From NCBI GenBank assembly GCA_000302695.1, contig AMFN01000022.1:1-64000 (forward strand): a DNA stretch of 64,000 nucleotides, given 5' to 3'. This DNA comes from Enterobacteriaceae bacterium LSJC7. Lineage in GTDB: Bacteria > Pseudomonadota > Gammaproteobacteria > Enterobacterales > Enterobacteriaceae. The translations under genes were made by a program, and so were the position numbers. The notes under the pieces were generated by a model. The model worked only from the letters and a program-made list of their open reading frames with translations, did no database searches and was not told the DNA's origin. Position 1 is the stretch's first letter; each line of letters begins with the position of its first letter. Shown here in pieces: positions 27,703 through 37,858 of the stretch.

Positions 27703-28412
27703 ACCGGTGACTCCGAGCGTGCCAGATTGCACAGCGCGTCCCAGCGGGTGTCCAGCGTGGCATCAAGCTCGCCCTCAGTCGAGCAAATGCGGCAACCGCC
27801 GCGCATCACTTTACCGTCGGAGTACAGTCGCCAGCCGTGGTGCTCAAGCGTACCGCCGAGCTGCTCCTGAATCAGCGGATAATCCTCCGGGCTGACCCAC
27901 AGCTGCGGCTGGCCGTTAAACAACGTTTCTTCGTGCAGTAGCTTGCGTACCTGCTCCACCAGCGCGCTGGCGTCGGTCATCGGCGCCTGGCCAATCACCT
28001 GGCGCGCGGCGGTAAGCGCCATCTGCACCAGACGTGCCGGGATGACTTCATCCAGGCTTTCCATTGTGGTGTTGAAGTCTTCCAGTAGCGCGCTAAAGCG
28101 GTCAGTCACGGCCTGTTGTTCGGCTTTCGCCTGTGCCAGGCCCTGCTCAATGCCCGCCGCTTTACCTTCTTCAAGGCCGCTCGCGTAACCCTGCATACGG
28201 CCTTCTTCTTCACCTTTTTTCAGGCCTTCGGTATAGCCCTGCTGCTGCGCCTGCTGGCGCAGACGCTGAAGCTCCGCTTTGGTGTCTTCTACGCTGCGCT
28301 CAGCATCGTCAACCAGCGGTGTGACGGGCACATTGTCCAGCGAGGCGAACGGGTCGTTAAGATCGTCCGGCATCCAGCGACGCCAGGTGCCTTTAAGACG
28401 GGCATCAGACAT
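27699..28412 (-). CDS. fliH: Flagellar export ATPase regulator FliH
   Basis: The 237-residue protein carries two Trp residues (W10 and W13 in [10 protein letters not shown]) matching the FlhA/FliN-binding Trp pair of Salmonella FliH. A Gln/Glu/Gly-rich coiled coil with repeated GxxxG steps (about 60-110) and a C-terminal FliI-binding domain (about 115-230) follow. It tethers FliI to the C-ring. It overlaps fliG by eight bases and fliI by four. Confidence 0.95.
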   Translation of the reverse strand: MSDARLKGTWRRWMPDDLNDPFASLDNVPVTPLVDDAERSVEDTKAELQRLRQQAQQQGYTEGLKKGEEEGRMQGYASGLEEGKAAGIEQGLAQAKAEQQAVTDRFSALLEDFNTTMESLDEVIPARLVQMALTAARQVIGQAPMTDASALVEQVRKLLHEETLFNGQPQLWVSPEDYPLIQEQLGGTLEHHGWRLYSDGKVMRGGCRICSTEGELDATLDTRWDALCNLARSESPV

Positions 28413-29391
28413 ACTCGTCCTCGCTGCTGCTTATCACAATCTCGCCGCTCTCGGCCAGGCGACGCACCACCATAAGGATGTTTTTCTGCTCGGTTTCCAC
28501 CTGAGACATACGTACCGGGCCACGCGAGCTGAGATCTTCGTTGAGGATCTCGGCCTGGCGACGGGACATGTTGCGGAAGAATTTGTCGCGCAGCGCCTGC
28601 TCGGCACCTTTGAGCGCAACGATAAGGGATTCGTTTTCCACTTCCTGCAAAATACGCTGGATGCTGCGGTCTTCCACTTCCACCAGGTTTTCGAACAGGA
28701 ACATCTCGTCGATAATTTTCTGCGCCAGTTCGCCGTCGTATTCGCGAACCGCTTCGATGGCTGCCTCTTCCTGCTGCGATTTCATCAGGTTCAGAATCTC
28801 CGCCGCCGGACGAATACCGCCCATTTTGCTGCGCTTGAGGTTCTGGCCGTCGAGCAGGTTGTTGAGCACTTCGGTCAGTTCCTGCAACGCCGCAGGCTGT
28901 ACGCCGCCAAAGGTGGCAATACGCAGCATGATGTCGTTGCGCTCGCGGTCGTCGAACTTCGCCAGCACATCTGCCGCCTGGCCACGCTTGAGGTGAACCA
29001 GGATTGTCGCAATGATCTGCGGGTGTTCGTCGCGAATCAGGTCGTATACCGTGGTCGGCTCCATGAAGTTGAGCGTTTCGATACCGTTGGTACCACTCTG
29101 CTGATCCAGCAAATCTTCGAGCAGGCTGGAGGCGCGCTCTTCGCCCAGCGCCTTAACCAGCACGCCGCGCACGTAGTCGCTGGTGTTGACGCTCAGGGCA
29201 GCAAACTCGGCCGCGTCTTTGTGGAACTCACGCAAGACTTCTGCCAGCTGTTCATGGGTAAAGCTGGTCAGGTTGACCATTGCGCTACTGATCTGGGTGA
29301 CTTCGTGGTTGTTGAGGTGCTTAAACACCTCTGCCGCGCGGACTTCACCCAGCGTCATCATCAGGATGGCGCTCTTTTCGATAGCATTCAT
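28405..29391 (-). CDS. fliG: Flagellar motor switch protein FliG
   Basis: The 328-residue protein has three armadillo-type domains: an N-terminal FliF-binding domain ([19 protein letters not shown]), a middle domain with the EHPQ motif ([11 protein letters not shown]) and a C-terminal torque helix ([17 protein letters not shown]). The first of the paired torque-helix Asp residues of E. coli (DD at 288-289) is Glu here. It couples stator ion flow to rotation. Its start overlaps the fliF stop by one base. Confidence 0.97.
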   Translation of the reverse strand: MNAIEKSAILMMTLGEVRAAEVFKHLNNHEVTQISSAMVNLTSFTHEQLAEVLREFHKDAAEFAALSVNTSDYVRGVLVKALGEERASSLLEDLLDQQSGTNGIETLNFMEPTTVYDLIRDEHPQIIATILVHLKRGQAADVLAKFDDRERNDIMLRIATFGGVQPAALQELTEVLNNLLDGQNLKRSKMGGIRPAAEILNLMKSQQEEAAIEAVREYDGELAQKIIDEMFLFENLVEVEDRSIQRILQEVENESLIVALKGAEQALRDKFFRNMSRRQAEILNEDLSSRGPVRMSQVETEQKNILMVVRRLAESGEIVISSSEDEYV

Positions 29392-31106
29392 TACTTGCCC
29401 TGCTCTTTAGTAATCCATTGGCGAATCACCAGCGCAATCACCTGCGGCTCCTGATCGGCCATGTTACGAATGTTCTGGCTGTGGATTTCGGTTTCAGTAC
29501 GCAGCTGCGCACGGGCGCTCTCTTCCAGTTCGGCGCGGGTGTTCTGACGCGGTGCTTCCGGCTTCGCCTTCTGCGCTTCTTTTTCCGCTTCAATGCGCAG
29601 ACGGGTCAACTCACGCTGTTTCTCCAGCTGTGGGCGAATACCCATGCGCCACAGCAGGAAGACCACAAACAGTACCAACAGGTAGCGCGCCGCCGTCATC
29701 ATCTGGTCGAAGAACCGGTCCTGCTGCCAGAACGGCAGTTCGGCATTAAATTCACTGTTGTCATTAAACGGTGAGTTCACCACGCTCAGGTGGTCGCCAC
29801 GGTCTTCGGAATACCCCATCGCGCCGCGCACCAGCTGATTAATCTGGTCCATCTGCGCCTGGGTCAGCGCCACCGCTTTACCTTCTTCGTCGTTGGTGTA
29901 GTTCACCACCACCGCAACCGACAGGCGTTCAATCGCCCCTTTGCCACGTTTGGTGTGGGTCAGCGTGCGGTCAACTTCATAGTTGGCGGTTTCATCGCTG
30001 CGGTTGTTGTATGGACCGGTCTGCGTCGTGGTGGCCGTTTGCGCATTATTGCCTGCGGCTGCGTTGTTGTTGCCCGCGTTGGCGTTGCCCTGGCCCTGTG
30101 CGGCCGGGGTTTCAATCGGCGCACTCGGCGGCGGTGCAGGCTGGTTGCTCAGCGCACCCGGCACACCGCCTACAGAACCCATGCCGGCCTGCTGGCTCTG
30201 GCTGGTCTGGCGGCTACGCAGCGCCATTTTGTCTGCGCTGTTGTTCGGCTGGTACTGTTCTGCGGTCTGCTCATGGGTTGAGAAATCAACCTGGGCGGTA
30301 ACCTGCGCGTGTACGTTCTGGCTACCGAGCATCGGCGCAAGAATGGACTGAATGCGCTGCTGATAGTCGGCTTCCACTTCAGCGACATATTTCAGCTGTG
30401 AGGCGTTCAGCGACTGCTCGTCACCACCGGACTGGGTCAGCAGGCGGCCATTCTGGTCCACCACGGTGACGTTGCCCACCGGCAGGCCCGGTACGGCGCT
30501 TGATACCATGTAGGCAATCGCGCTCACCTGACCGTTGTCCATCGCGCGCCCCGGATACAGGTTCAGCGTAACGGACGCCGTCGGCTGCTTCTGCTCACGC
30601 ACAAACAGTGAAGGTTTGGGAATGGCCAGGTGTACGCGCGCATTGCGTACCGGACCAAGGGTTTCCATAGTACGGGCAAGTTCACCTTCCAGCGCACGCT
30701 GGTAGTTAACCTGCTCGCTGAACTGGCTGATGCCGAATTTTTCTTTGTCCAGCAGTTCGAAGCCAACAGCGCCGCCTTTCGGCAGCCCCTGCTGGGCCAG
30801 TTTCAGACGCGCGTCATGTACCTTATCAGCCGGAACCATAATCGCGCCGCCGGTGTTGCTAAAGCGGTACGGTACGTTCATCTGTTCAAGCTGCGCGATA
30901 ACCGCGCCGCCGTCCTGATCGCTGATATTGCTGTAAAGTACGCGGTAGTCAGGTGACCTGGCCCACAGCAGGGCAGCAATAATCACGGCGACCGCCGCCG
31001 CTATGGAAACGAGTAAAAGAAGTCTGGGGTTCGCACGAAAACGTTCCAGTTGGGCCATAAAGCCCGCAGTTTTGTCCGTGTTGATGCCGTTTGACTGGCC
31101 ACTCAT
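29391..31106 (-). CDS. fliF: Flagellar MS-ring protein FliF
   Basis: The 571-residue inner-membrane ring protein has TM1 (about 27-48), periplasmic ring-building motifs ([38 protein letters not shown]), a Gln/Asn/Ala-rich loop about 310-355, TM2 (about 445-465, [16 protein letters not shown]) and a cytoplasmic C-terminal tail that binds FliG. ATG 31106, with AGGAA upstream, gives the family length; the frame is open 28 codons further, into the promoter region shared with fliE. First gene of fliFGHIJK. Confidence 0.96.
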   Translation of the reverse strand: MSGQSNGINTDKTAGFMAQLERFRANPRLLLLVSIAAAVAVIIAALLWARSPDYRVLYSNISDQDGGAVIAQLEQMNVPYRFSNTGGAIMVPADKVHDARLKLAQQGLPKGGAVGFELLDKEKFGISQFSEQVNYQRALEGELARTMETLGPVRNARVHLAIPKPSLFVREQKQPTASVTLNLYPGRAMDNGQVSAIAYMVSSAVPGLPVGNVTVVDQNGRLLTQSGGDEQSLNASQLKYVAEVEADYQQRIQSILAPMLGSQNVHAQVTAQVDFSTHEQTAEQYQPNNSADKMALRSRQTSQSQQAGMGSVGGVPGALSNQPAPPPSAPIETPAAQGQGNANAGNNNAAAGNNAQTATTTQTGPYNNRSDETANYEVDRTLTHTKRGKGAIERLSVAVVVNYTNDEEGKAVALTQAQMDQINQLVRGAMGYSEDRGDHLSVVNSPFNDNSEFNAELPFWQQDRFFDQMMTAARYLLVLFVVFLLWRMGIRPQLEKQRELTRLRIEAEKEAQKAKPEAPRQNTRAELEESARAQLRTETEIHSQNIRNMADQEPQVIALVIRQWITKEQGK

Positions 31107-31396
31107 GCCATATTCCTGCCTGATAATCTCAATGAAGCTCTTCGCAATAATGTGTTGCACGTGGTTTGCCCGATGCTCAGGGTCACACACATTACCGTCT
31201 GACTTCGGGGCACATATTATTTGCGATCTCGGTCAAGTTTGATGGCTGGATAAGCCCCGCTTTTTGGCTGCTTTTACCGGCTTTGATTAGATTCCCCTGT
31301 GTTATGGTGCGTACCTCTGATATTGGCCTCATTTAATCAGGCTAAAAATTGCGCAATCCGCGCACAGATCGGACATTGTGTTTTAAGGTGAGAAAT
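31107..31396. promoter_or_regulatory. Divergent fliF / fliE promoter region
   Basis: About 290 bases between the minus-strand fliF operon and plus-strand fliE, the usual site for FlhD4C2-activated class 2 promoters facing both ways. I could not place exact FlhDC boxes. Confidence 0.5.
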
Positions 31397-31738
31397 ATGG
31401 CCGTTCCGGCAATAAGTAGTGTTGTTGATAGCATGCAGGCGCTGGCTGCACAGGCCTCGGGCACCGTCCAGTCCCCGGCGTTCGGCCGCGCCAGTGCAGT
31501 GCAGGACAAAAGCGAGACGCGCTTTTCTGACGTATTAATGGACAGCGTAAAGAGCCTGAACGATGTTCAGGTGACTGCGAAGACCCAGACGGAGAAATTC
31601 ATGCTGGGCGCCACGGATGTTACCCTGAACGATGTGATGGTAGGGATGCAGAAATCGTCTCTGGCCCTGAACCTCGGCGTGCAGGTGCGCAACAAACTGG
31701 TCAGCGCGTACCAGGAAATTATGAGCATGCCGGTTTAA
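31397..31738 (+). CDS. fliE: Flagellar hook-basal body connector FliE
   Basis: The 113-residue protein joins the MS ring and export gate to the proximal rod. It is recognised by the C-terminal region LGATDVTLNDVMVGMQKSS and VQVRNKLVSAYQEIMSMPV. ATG 31397 with AAGGTGAG upstream is used; the frame is open 16 codons earlier in promoter sequence. It is a single-gene unit divergent from fliF, closed by a strong terminator. Confidence 0.96.
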   Translation: MAVPAISSVVDSMQALAAQASGTVQSPAFGRASAVQDKSETRFSDVLMDSVKSLNDVQVTAKTQTEKFMLGATDVTLNDVMVGMQKSSLALNLGVQVRNKLVSAYQEIMSMPV

Positions 31739-31751
31739 CCCCGGTTTGCAG

Positions 31752-31779
31752 AAAAAAGGGGCCGAAAGGCCCCTTTTTG
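31752..31779. terminator. Terminator after fliE
   Basis: AAAGGGGCC, GAAA loop, GGCCCCTTTTT: a compact perfect hairpin with A-run on one side and T-run on the other. Confidence 0.92.
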
Positions 31780-32356
31780 TTAATTAACGTTGTTTTCATT
31801 CATCCCTTCGGCTGCGCACTTCATCGCGCGACGCGGCTGTTTACACATCTGCACTCCCCGGTCCCCACGCCAACGCACGATCTTAACCGTTAAAAAAACA
31901 ACACCAGGTTTTAAAAATGCAGGGCTAAAATGCACTCATCAGGATAAAAAACTAACGCTAACGGTTAATAACGGACACCTCCTGCGGCAAAACTGACGCA
32001 AAACGATAAAAACCTAAGTCCGCATTGCAAATTTTCCTGAAAGGCACAAAACCTGCGCTTGTGTTAAAACCAGCCCGGTATTTATGTTACCCGCTTGCGG
32101 TCCGTGCAGACGCGAGCGTCCTGCGCAAACAAATGTCTCTCAAATCAAAATATGTCCACGTAATCACGTCATCTTAGCGAAGATAAGCAACGTTTTTGTC
32201 AGCACCGCCAGCACGGCAAACATAAAATCGCTCCTGTTTACCACCAACCGACATCCAGGAAAGCGCCCGCAACCCCGCGTACACGATAAACGCGGTTCCA
32301 AAAGGCCAAAAATCGCAAACTCACCGGCCGCCAGAACACCTGCTTTTGCGGCGCAT
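31780..32356. other. Intergenic region with a 10-bp inverted repeat, no supported gene
   Basis: Nearly 580 bases between two terminators, so probably untranscribed or holding an unrecognised small RNA. TTAACCGTTA (31883-31892) and TAACGGTTAA (31959-31968) form a perfect inverted repeat 66 bases apart. The reading frames here have no family resemblance and skewed composition. Confidence 0.45.
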
Positions 32357-32387
32357 AAAAAAACGCGCGGCCCAAAAGCCGCGCGTT
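32357..32387 (-). terminator. Terminator after cheW
   Basis: On the minus strand AACGCGCGGC pairs with GCCGCGCGTT and runs into TTTTTTATG. It ends the motAB-cheAW transcript 40 bases after cheW. Confidence 0.88.
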
Positions 32388-32427
32388 ATCACGTAATCAG
32401 CACAATAGTGTGCGCAAACTCACCGTG

Positions 32428-32943
32428 TTACAGCGCGTGTGCGCCTGCATCATTGTGAATTTTATCCACCAGTTCCATCTCTTCGCTGCTGAGCAGCTTC
32501 TCGATATCGACCAGGATAATCATGCGCTCATCCACTGCGCCAAGTCCCATCAGGTACTCGGTTGACAGCGTCACGGAAAACTCCGGCGCCGGTTTAATCT
32601 GCTCGGTGGTCAGCGACAGCACGTCGGACACGCCATCTACCACAATGCCCACTACGCGCTGGTTCACGTTCAGTACGATAACCACGGTATTGTTGTCGTA
32701 GCGGATGTTTTCCTGGGCAAACTTCACGCGCAGGTCGACAATCGGCACAATAATGCCGCGCAGGTTGGTCACGCCTTTAATAAAGTCTGGCGTATTCGCG
32801 ATACGGGTTACGCGATCGTAACCGCGGATTTCCTGCACTTTAAGGATTTCAAGGCCATATTCTTCCTGGCCCAGTGCGAAAATCAGGTACTCCTGGCCAA
32901 GGTTTTCAACCGCCATCTGGTTGTCTGAAGCCATGCTCATCAT
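32428..32943 (-). CDS. cheW: Chemotaxis coupling protein CheW
   Basis: The 171-residue protein is a single CheW (SH3-like) domain: [51 protein letters not shown] and [11 protein letters not shown]. It links receptors to CheA in the signalling array. ATG 32943 has GGAG eight bases upstream; two further ATGs follow within the first four codons. Last gene of the unit motA-motB-cheA-cheW. Confidence 0.97.
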   Translation of the reverse strand: MMSMASDNQMAVENLGQEYLIFALGQEEYGLEILKVQEIRGYDRVTRIANTPDFIKGVTNLRGIIVPIVDLRVKFAQENIRYDNNTVVIVLNVNQRVVGIVVDGVSDVLSLTTEQIKPAPEFSVTLSTEYLMGLGAVDERMIILVDIEKLLSSEEMELVDKIHNDAGAHAL

Positions 32944-32970
32944 GTTGATATCTCCTGGATAGCGCGGCCG

Positions 32971-34992
32971 TCACTCGGTGACGTCAGCGATACGTTTGTC
33001 ACGACACAGTTGTGGCAACGCGGCCACGTCCACAATCAGGGCAACGCTGCCATCTCCCAGAATGGTGGCGGCGGAAATGCCGGGAACTTTGCGGTAATTC
33101 ATTTCAAGGTTTTTCACGACCACCTGGTGCTGGCCGATTAGCTGATCAACCAGCAGCGCATAGCGGCGGCCCGCGCTTTGCAGGATGACCGCAATGGCTT
33201 TACCAGGCTCCGTCTGGGCACCACCGATGTCGAGCACTTCGTGCAGTTGCACCAGCGGCAGGTACTCTTCGCGTACCTGTAGCATCAGCTCACCACCGGC
33301 CATCGGATGCAGCGCTTTTTCCTGCGGTTGCAGGGACTCCATCACCGCGTTGAGCGGCAGGATGAAGGTTTCATCACCCACGCGCACCGACATGCCATCG
33401 AGAATAGCGAGCGTCAGCGGCAGAATGATGCGGATAGTAGAACCTTTGTCCTTCTCGGAGCGGATTTCCACGTAACCGCCCATGTCCTGGATGTTACGCT
33501 TCACCACGTCCATGCCGACGCCGCGGCCAGACACATCGGTCACTTTTTCCGCGGTGGAGAAGCCTGGTGCAAAGATAAGCATCCACACTTCTTCATCGCT
33601 GATGTTTTCATTGATGTCCATGCCCTGGGACACAGCGCGCGCAAGGATACGCTCGCGGTTAAGCCCGGCACCGTCGTCGATCACTTCGATAACGATGTTT
33701 CCGCCCTGGTGTTCGGCAGAAAGGATAAGGTTGCCCTTGGCCGATTTACCTTTGGCGCGGCGGGTTTCACTGTCTTCAATACCGTGGTCGATACTGTTAC
33801 GCACCAGGTGCGTCAGCGGGTCGATGATGCGCTCAATCAGGCTCTTATCCAGTTCAGCAGAGCCGCCGCGCTGGGTCAGTTCCACCTGCTTGTTAAGTTT
33901 GCCCGCAAGGTCACGCACCAGGCGCGGGAAGCGGCTGAAGACGTATTCCATCGGCATCATACGAATCGACATCACCGACTCCTGCAGGTCGCGGGCGTTA
34001 CGCTCCAGCTGGCCGATGCTGTTGAGTAAGTCGCCGTGAATCGCCGGGTCGAGTGAGGTGGAAAGCTGGGACAGCATCGACTGGGTGATGATGAGCTCGC
34101 CCACCTGGTTGATAATCTGGTCAACCTTTTCTACCGCAACGCGAATGCTGCTGGACTCCTGGCCTGCGCTGCGCTGCGCGCGCGCAGGTGGCGCACTTTT
34201 CTGAGCCGGCGCAGTGGCCGCCGGTTTTTCGGCTTCCGGTACGGCAACTGGCTCAGGCTGCGCCACAGGCTGTGCAACGGCAGGTTGTTCAGGCGCAGCA
34301 GTAGCAGCGCCCTGTACAATGGAAATCTGGTCGGGTTCGATGATAAAGCACATCACCGCGATGATGTCATCGGCAGGCGTCGGGGTATCAAGCGTCACAA
34401 CCAGCGCTTCGCCCTGTTTTTCATGCCCGACCACGGTGCCGAGATTGCCCAGCTCTTCGAGCAGCAGTTCGCACTCGTTTTCTTTAAGCTTTGTGAGCGT
34501 GACCGTCAGGTGTGCTTCATTTACCGCGGATGGTGCGGCTGGCGCTTGTGCGACAGGAGCGGCAACAGATGCAGGTGCAACAGGTGCTTTCCCCTCTTTC
34601 GCCGCTTTGTTTTCCAGCGCCAGCTCGCGCAGAGCCTGGCAGATGTACTCAAAGCTTGCGCCGTCCGGCTCCTGGGAAGATTTATAGGCCTCTAATTGAT
34701 CGTGCATAATATCTTTAGTTTCCAGAAACAGGTTGATGATGTCGCCATTTAGCGCCAGCTCACCGGTGCGGGCTTCGTCCAGTAGGTTTTCCAGCAGGTG
34801 TGTTGTTTCCTGCAATACGGTAAAACCGAACGTGCCAGCACCGCCCTTGATTGAGTGGGCCGAGCGGAAAATCGCGTTCATCAACTCCTTTTCAGGTGAC
34901 TGTGGATCCAGCTCCAGCAGGTGCTGCTCCATATCAGCCAGGAGCTCGTCGGCCTCATCGAAAAATGTCTGATAAAAGTCACTTATATCCAT
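32971..34992 (-). CDS. cheA: Chemotaxis sensor kinase CheA
   Basis: The 673-residue histidine kinase has five domains. P1 has the phospho-acceptor H46 (SAHSIKGGAGTFGF), and P2 (about 160-235) binds CheY/CheB. A long Pro/Ala/Gln-rich linker is followed by P3 dimerisation, P4 ATPase (LVRNSIDHGIE N-box, DDGAGLN, GRGVGMDVV) and a P5 CheW-like domain (about 535-670). It phosphorylates CheY and CheB under receptor control. It starts 26 bases after motB ends; cheW follows after 27 bases. Confidence 0.97.
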   Translation of the reverse strand: MDISDFYQTFFDEADELLADMEQHLLELDPQSPEKELMNAIFRSAHSIKGGAGTFGFTVLQETTHLLENLLDEARTGELALNGDIINLFLETKDIMHDQLEAYKSSQEPDGASFEYICQALRELALENKAAKEGKAPVAPASVAAPVAQAPAAPSAVNEAHLTVTLTKLKENECELLLEELGNLGTVVGHEKQGEALVVTLDTPTPADDIIAVMCFIIEPDQISIVQGAATAAPEQPAVAQPVAQPEPVAVPEAEKPAATAPAQKSAPPARAQRSAGQESSSIRVAVEKVDQIINQVGELIITQSMLSQLSTSLDPAIHGDLLNSIGQLERNARDLQESVMSIRMMPMEYVFSRFPRLVRDLAGKLNKQVELTQRGGSAELDKSLIERIIDPLTHLVRNSIDHGIEDSETRRAKGKSAKGNLILSAEHQGGNIVIEVIDDGAGLNRERILARAVSQGMDINENISDEEVWMLIFAPGFSTAEKVTDVSGRGVGMDVVKRNIQDMGGYVEIRSEKDKGSTIRIILPLTLAILDGMSVRVGDETFILPLNAVMESLQPQEKALHPMAGGELMLQVREEYLPLVQLHEVLDIGGAQTEPGKAIAVILQSAGRRYALLVDQLIGQHQVVVKNLEMNYRKVPGISAATILGDGSVALIVDVAALPQLCRDKRIADVTE

Positions 34993-35018
34993 AATCGCTC
35001 GCGCCCTCTGTTCCTGTG

Positions 35019-35933
35019 TTACGCCGCCGGAGCGACGCTTTCCTGAATCTGTTGCACGCCGTTCGGATCGTCCTCACTCAGGGAGACGTCCTGTACGTCG
35101 TTGCCATTGTTTTCATTCAGGATTTCATTCTCTTTGTCTCTCGTCAGAATCAGAATGCTGATGCGACGGTTGCTGGGATCATCCCCGGAGACGTTTGTTA
35201 AGTTCATGGAGTCTGCCATACCGACCACACGCAGCACTTTGTCTGACGCAAGACCGCCAGTGACCAGTTCCCGGCGTGACGCGTTAGCACGGTCAGCAGA
35301 AAGCTCCCAGTTGCTGTAGCCACGCTCACCGGTCATAAACGGTGTATCGTCAGTGTGACCGGACAGGCTAATGCGGTTAGGGATATCGTTAAGAACCGGC
35401 GCGATAGCGCGCAGAATATCCCGCATGTACGGCTCAACTTCTTTATTACCGCTCTGGAACATCGGGCGCTGCTGGCTATCAATAATCTGAATACGCAGGC
35501 CGTCGTTCAGTAATTTAATTTTCAGGTTTGGCTGTAGCTCACGCAGGCGCGGGTCATTTTTAATTAACTGATCAAGACGCTCACGCACGCGGCTTAAGCC
35601 CTGCATGTCACGCTGGCGGCTGCTTTCCGCACGGCGCTTTTGCACTTCGCCCTGCACTTTCAGCATATCGTCGCCGCCACCAGGAATAACGCTATCGCTG
35701 AGGCTGAAACGGTCACCGTTGGACATCGCCGCCTTGAGCGGCATTTTGAAATATTCGGCTATCTGGTGACGCTCTTCAGGCGTTGCCACCGACAGCAGCC
35801 ACATCACCAGAAAGAACGCCATCATTGCGGTCATGAAGTCGGCGTAGGCAATTTTCCACGAGCCGCCGTGATGGCCATGCCCGTGGGACTTGCGCTTTTT
35901 TACGATAATGACCGGATGGTCTTTCTTCTTCAT
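35019..35933 (-). CDS. motB: Flagellar stator protein MotB
   Basis: The 304-residue protein has a basic, His-rich cytoplasmic tail, one TM (about 28-50) containing the proton-carrying D32 ([13 protein letters not shown]) and a periplasmic OmpA-like peptidoglycan-binding domain (about 140-265; [26 protein letters not shown]). It anchors the stator to the cell wall; Asp32 in a MotB-type TM indicates proton drive. It lies six bases after motA. Confidence 0.97.
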   Translation of the reverse strand: MKKKDHPVIIVKKRKSHGHGHHGGSWKIAYADFMTAMMAFFLVMWLLSVATPEERHQIAEYFKMPLKAAMSNGDRFSLSDSVIPGGGDDMLKVQGEVQKRRAESSRQRDMQGLSRVRERLDQLIKNDPRLRELQPNLKIKLLNDGLRIQIIDSQQRPMFQSGNKEVEPYMRDILRAIAPVLNDIPNRISLSGHTDDTPFMTGERGYSNWELSADRANASRRELVTGGLASDKVLRVVGMADSMNLTNVSGDDPSNRRISILILTRDKENEILNENNGNDVQDVSLSEDDPNGVQQIQESVAPAA

Positions 35934-35939
35934 GGCCGG

Positions 35940-36815
35940 TTATTCCGCTGCCGCGCCGGGTTTCTTCACTGCACGCACATGGTCTTCCAGTTCGCTAAAG
36001 GAAGGACGTTCAGTGGAGTACAGCGTCTTACGGCCAAACTCGACGGAGATCTGTGGTGCATAGCCATGAATGCTCGACAGCAGCGTGACTTTGATGCACT
36101 GCATCATCTTAATGTTCTCGCTACTTTTCTGGCGCAACAGGGCTGCCAGCGGCAGGATAAAGCCGTAGGCCAGCAAAATACCGAGGAAGGTTCCCACCAT
36201 GGCGTGGGCAATCAGCGCGCCCAGTTCTGCCGCCGGGCGGTCTGCTGCGGCCAGGGCGTTAACTACCCCCATTACCGCCGCAACGATACCAAATGCCGGG
36301 AAAGCATCGCCGACCTGGTTCAGACTGCTGGCCGGGATTTCGTTTTCGCTTTCACAGGTTTCAATTTCTTCATCCATGAGCGCTTCAATTTCAAAGGCGT
36401 TCATGTTGCCGCTTATCATCAGACGCAGGTAATCCACGATGAAGTCCATCAGCTGCTTGTCTTCAAACAGGCGCGGGTACGCGGAGAAAATCTGGCTGCT
36501 GGCAGGATCTTCAATATCCGATTCCAGTGACATCATGCCGTTCTGACGGCCTTTGGTCAGCAGCAGGTACATCAGCGCCATCAGATCCATGTACATTTCT
36601 TTGTTGTACCTGGAACCACGGAACAGACGCGGGAACGACTTCATGGTGGCGCGAATAGCTTTACCGTTGTTACCGACCACAAACGCGCCGACGCCAGCGC
36701 CGCCGATAATAAGGATTTCGGTGGGCTGCCACAGCGCGCCAAGCTGGCCGCCCGACAAGGCGAACCCGCCAAAAACACAAGCAAATACAATGAAATAACC
36801 GATAAGAACTAACAC
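35940..36815 (-). CDS. motA: Flagellar stator protein MotA
   Basis: The 291-residue protein has four membrane helices and a large cytoplasmic loop with R90 and E98, which interact with FliG. P173 and P222 next to the channel fall at the same numbers as in E. coli. GTG 36815 is the start, with AAGGAAATCGC before it. First gene of motAB-cheAW; its sigma-28 promoter lies inside the upstream flhC gene. Confidence 0.97.
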   Translation of the reverse strand: MLVLIGYFIVFACVFGGFALSGGQLGALWQPTEILIIGGAGVGAFVVGNNGKAIRATMKSFPRLFRGSRYNKEMYMDLMALMYLLLTKGRQNGMMSLESDIEDPASSQIFSAYPRLFEDKQLMDFIVDYLRLMISGNMNAFEIEALMDEEIETCESENEIPASSLNQVGDAFPAFGIVAAVMGVVNALAAADRPAAELGALIAHAMVGTFLGILLAYGFILPLAALLRQKSSENIKMMQCIKVTLLSSIHGYAPQISVEFGRKTLYSTERPSFSELEDHVRAVKKPGAAAE

Positions 36816-36873
36816 GCGATTTCCTTAGCGACCCGATTCTTTTACACAAATGCTTCCCGAACGACGGAGAGGA

Positions 36874-37506
36874 TTACGCCCCGTGGGCGTTGCATGCCCC
36901 ACTGGCCAGTCCGGGAGAGGCGGTGTGCCACTCGTGCTCATCCAGCTTCAGTTGGCTTAAAAGGTTATCGGCCGCTTCTTCGGAAAGTTTACTTTTTTTC
37001 ACCGCACGAGACGGCGGGTTGCATAAACTGCACACGAAACCGTGTTTTGGCTGATAGCTGTAGACAATGAACGCGCCCTTACAGCAGGTGCACTCTGTCC
37101 TGTCGAGCATACCGCTGTCGATAAAACGCAGCAGCGTCCAGGCGCGGGTCAGGCCCAGCACCGGCTCTTCGCCAGGGTTATGCGGCGGGCACTGCTCCAG
37201 ATACAAACGATAGGCCTTGATGATCGCTTCGATCGGGCGGCACTTGTCCGTTTTGAGCAGATATAAATAGATGTTGTAGAACATTGAGGAGTGAATGTTC
37301 TGCTCCCACGCCATAAACCAGTCTACCGAGAACGGCAGCATGCCTTTGGGCGGCGGTGCACCACGCAGCTCTTTATAGAGTTTAAGAAGACGCCCACGGC
37401 TGAGGCTGGTTTCGCTCTCAAGAATTTGCAGGCGTGCCCCCAGGGAAATCAGCTCCATTGCCAGCTGAATGTCCTGGATCTCACGAAGAATACTTTTCTC
37501 ACACAT
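36874..37506 (-). CDS. flhC: Flagellar master regulator subunit FlhC
   Basis: The 210-residue protein shares with FlhC the segments [33 protein letters not shown] and [14 protein letters not shown], and the four-Cys zinc site (CTCCKGAF and CSLC). FlhD4C2 activates all class 2 flagellar promoters. It is about 18 residues longer at the C-terminus than E. coli FlhC (192) and clearly divergent from it. The stop of flhD is one base before the start. Codons near the 3' end ([10 protein letters not shown]) contain a sigma-28 promoter for motA. Confidence 0.96.
   Translation of the reverse strand: MCEKSILREIQDIQLAMELISLGARLQILESETSLSRGRLLKLYKELRGAPPPKGMLPFSVDWFMAWEQNIHSSMFYNIYLYLLKTDKCRPIEAIIKAYRLYLEQCPPHNPGEEPVLGLTRAWTLLRFIDSGMLDRTECTCCKGAFIVYSYQPKHGFVCSLCNPPSRAVKKSKLSEEAADNLLSQLKLDEHEWHTASPGLASGACNAHGA
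36965..36991 (-). promoter_or_regulatory. Sigma-28 class 3 promoter for motAB-cheAW, inside flhC
   Basis: On the minus strand TAAACTTT, 11 bases, then a perfect GCCGATAA (15 of 16 consensus matches, the best site in the window). It is entirely within flhC coding sequence, about 150 bases upstream of the motA start. Confidence 0.85.
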
Positions 37507-37507
37507 G

Positions 37508-37858
37508 TCAGGACATTCTCTTAGAAGCAGGCATTTCCGGTTCCGTCAGTGAACTGAGCAGATCGGTCGATAACAGAATACCGGCGTGAATTTGCTGGAG
37601 GCCGTCAATGCGAGACTCTTTAGTCAGGCGATCGATAACCCCTTCTTCGTCGAACCGCAGCCGGCAGATAAGCTGGTTGGTGGTTGACAGTTTGATCAGC
37701 TGTGAGAGCGACAACTCTTTCAGCGTGGCGATCGTGGACTCGTTCAAACCCAGTCTGAAACTTGCAGCGACTTCATCTTCCATAATCAAGCGTTGAGCGA
37801 GTAACAGATAAGAAAGATTAATGTTATGAATGCTCTGAAGCTGTTTATCAATATTCAT
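37508..37858 (-). CDS. flhD: Flagellar master regulator subunit FlhD
   Basis: The 116-residue protein is the same length as E. coli FlhD and carries [33 protein letters not shown] and [16 protein letters not shown]. By eye only about half the residues equal E. coli FlhD. ATG 37858 is chosen because it gives the family N-terminus ([15 protein letters not shown]); the frame is open 37 codons further upstream in leader sequence. First gene of flhDC, downstream of a 650-base AT-rich leader. Confidence 0.96.
   Translation of the reverse strand: MNIDKQLQSIHNINLSYLLLAQRLIMEDEVAASFRLGLNESTIATLKELSLSQLIKLSTTNQLICRLRFDEEGVIDRLTKESRIDGLQQIHAGILLSTDLLSSLTEPEMPASKRMS

Noticed and set aside
32084-32458. 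124-codon frame between fliE and cheW
   Set aside because: Runs through the cheW terminator and into the cheW 3' end on the opposite strand; composition is not protein-like.
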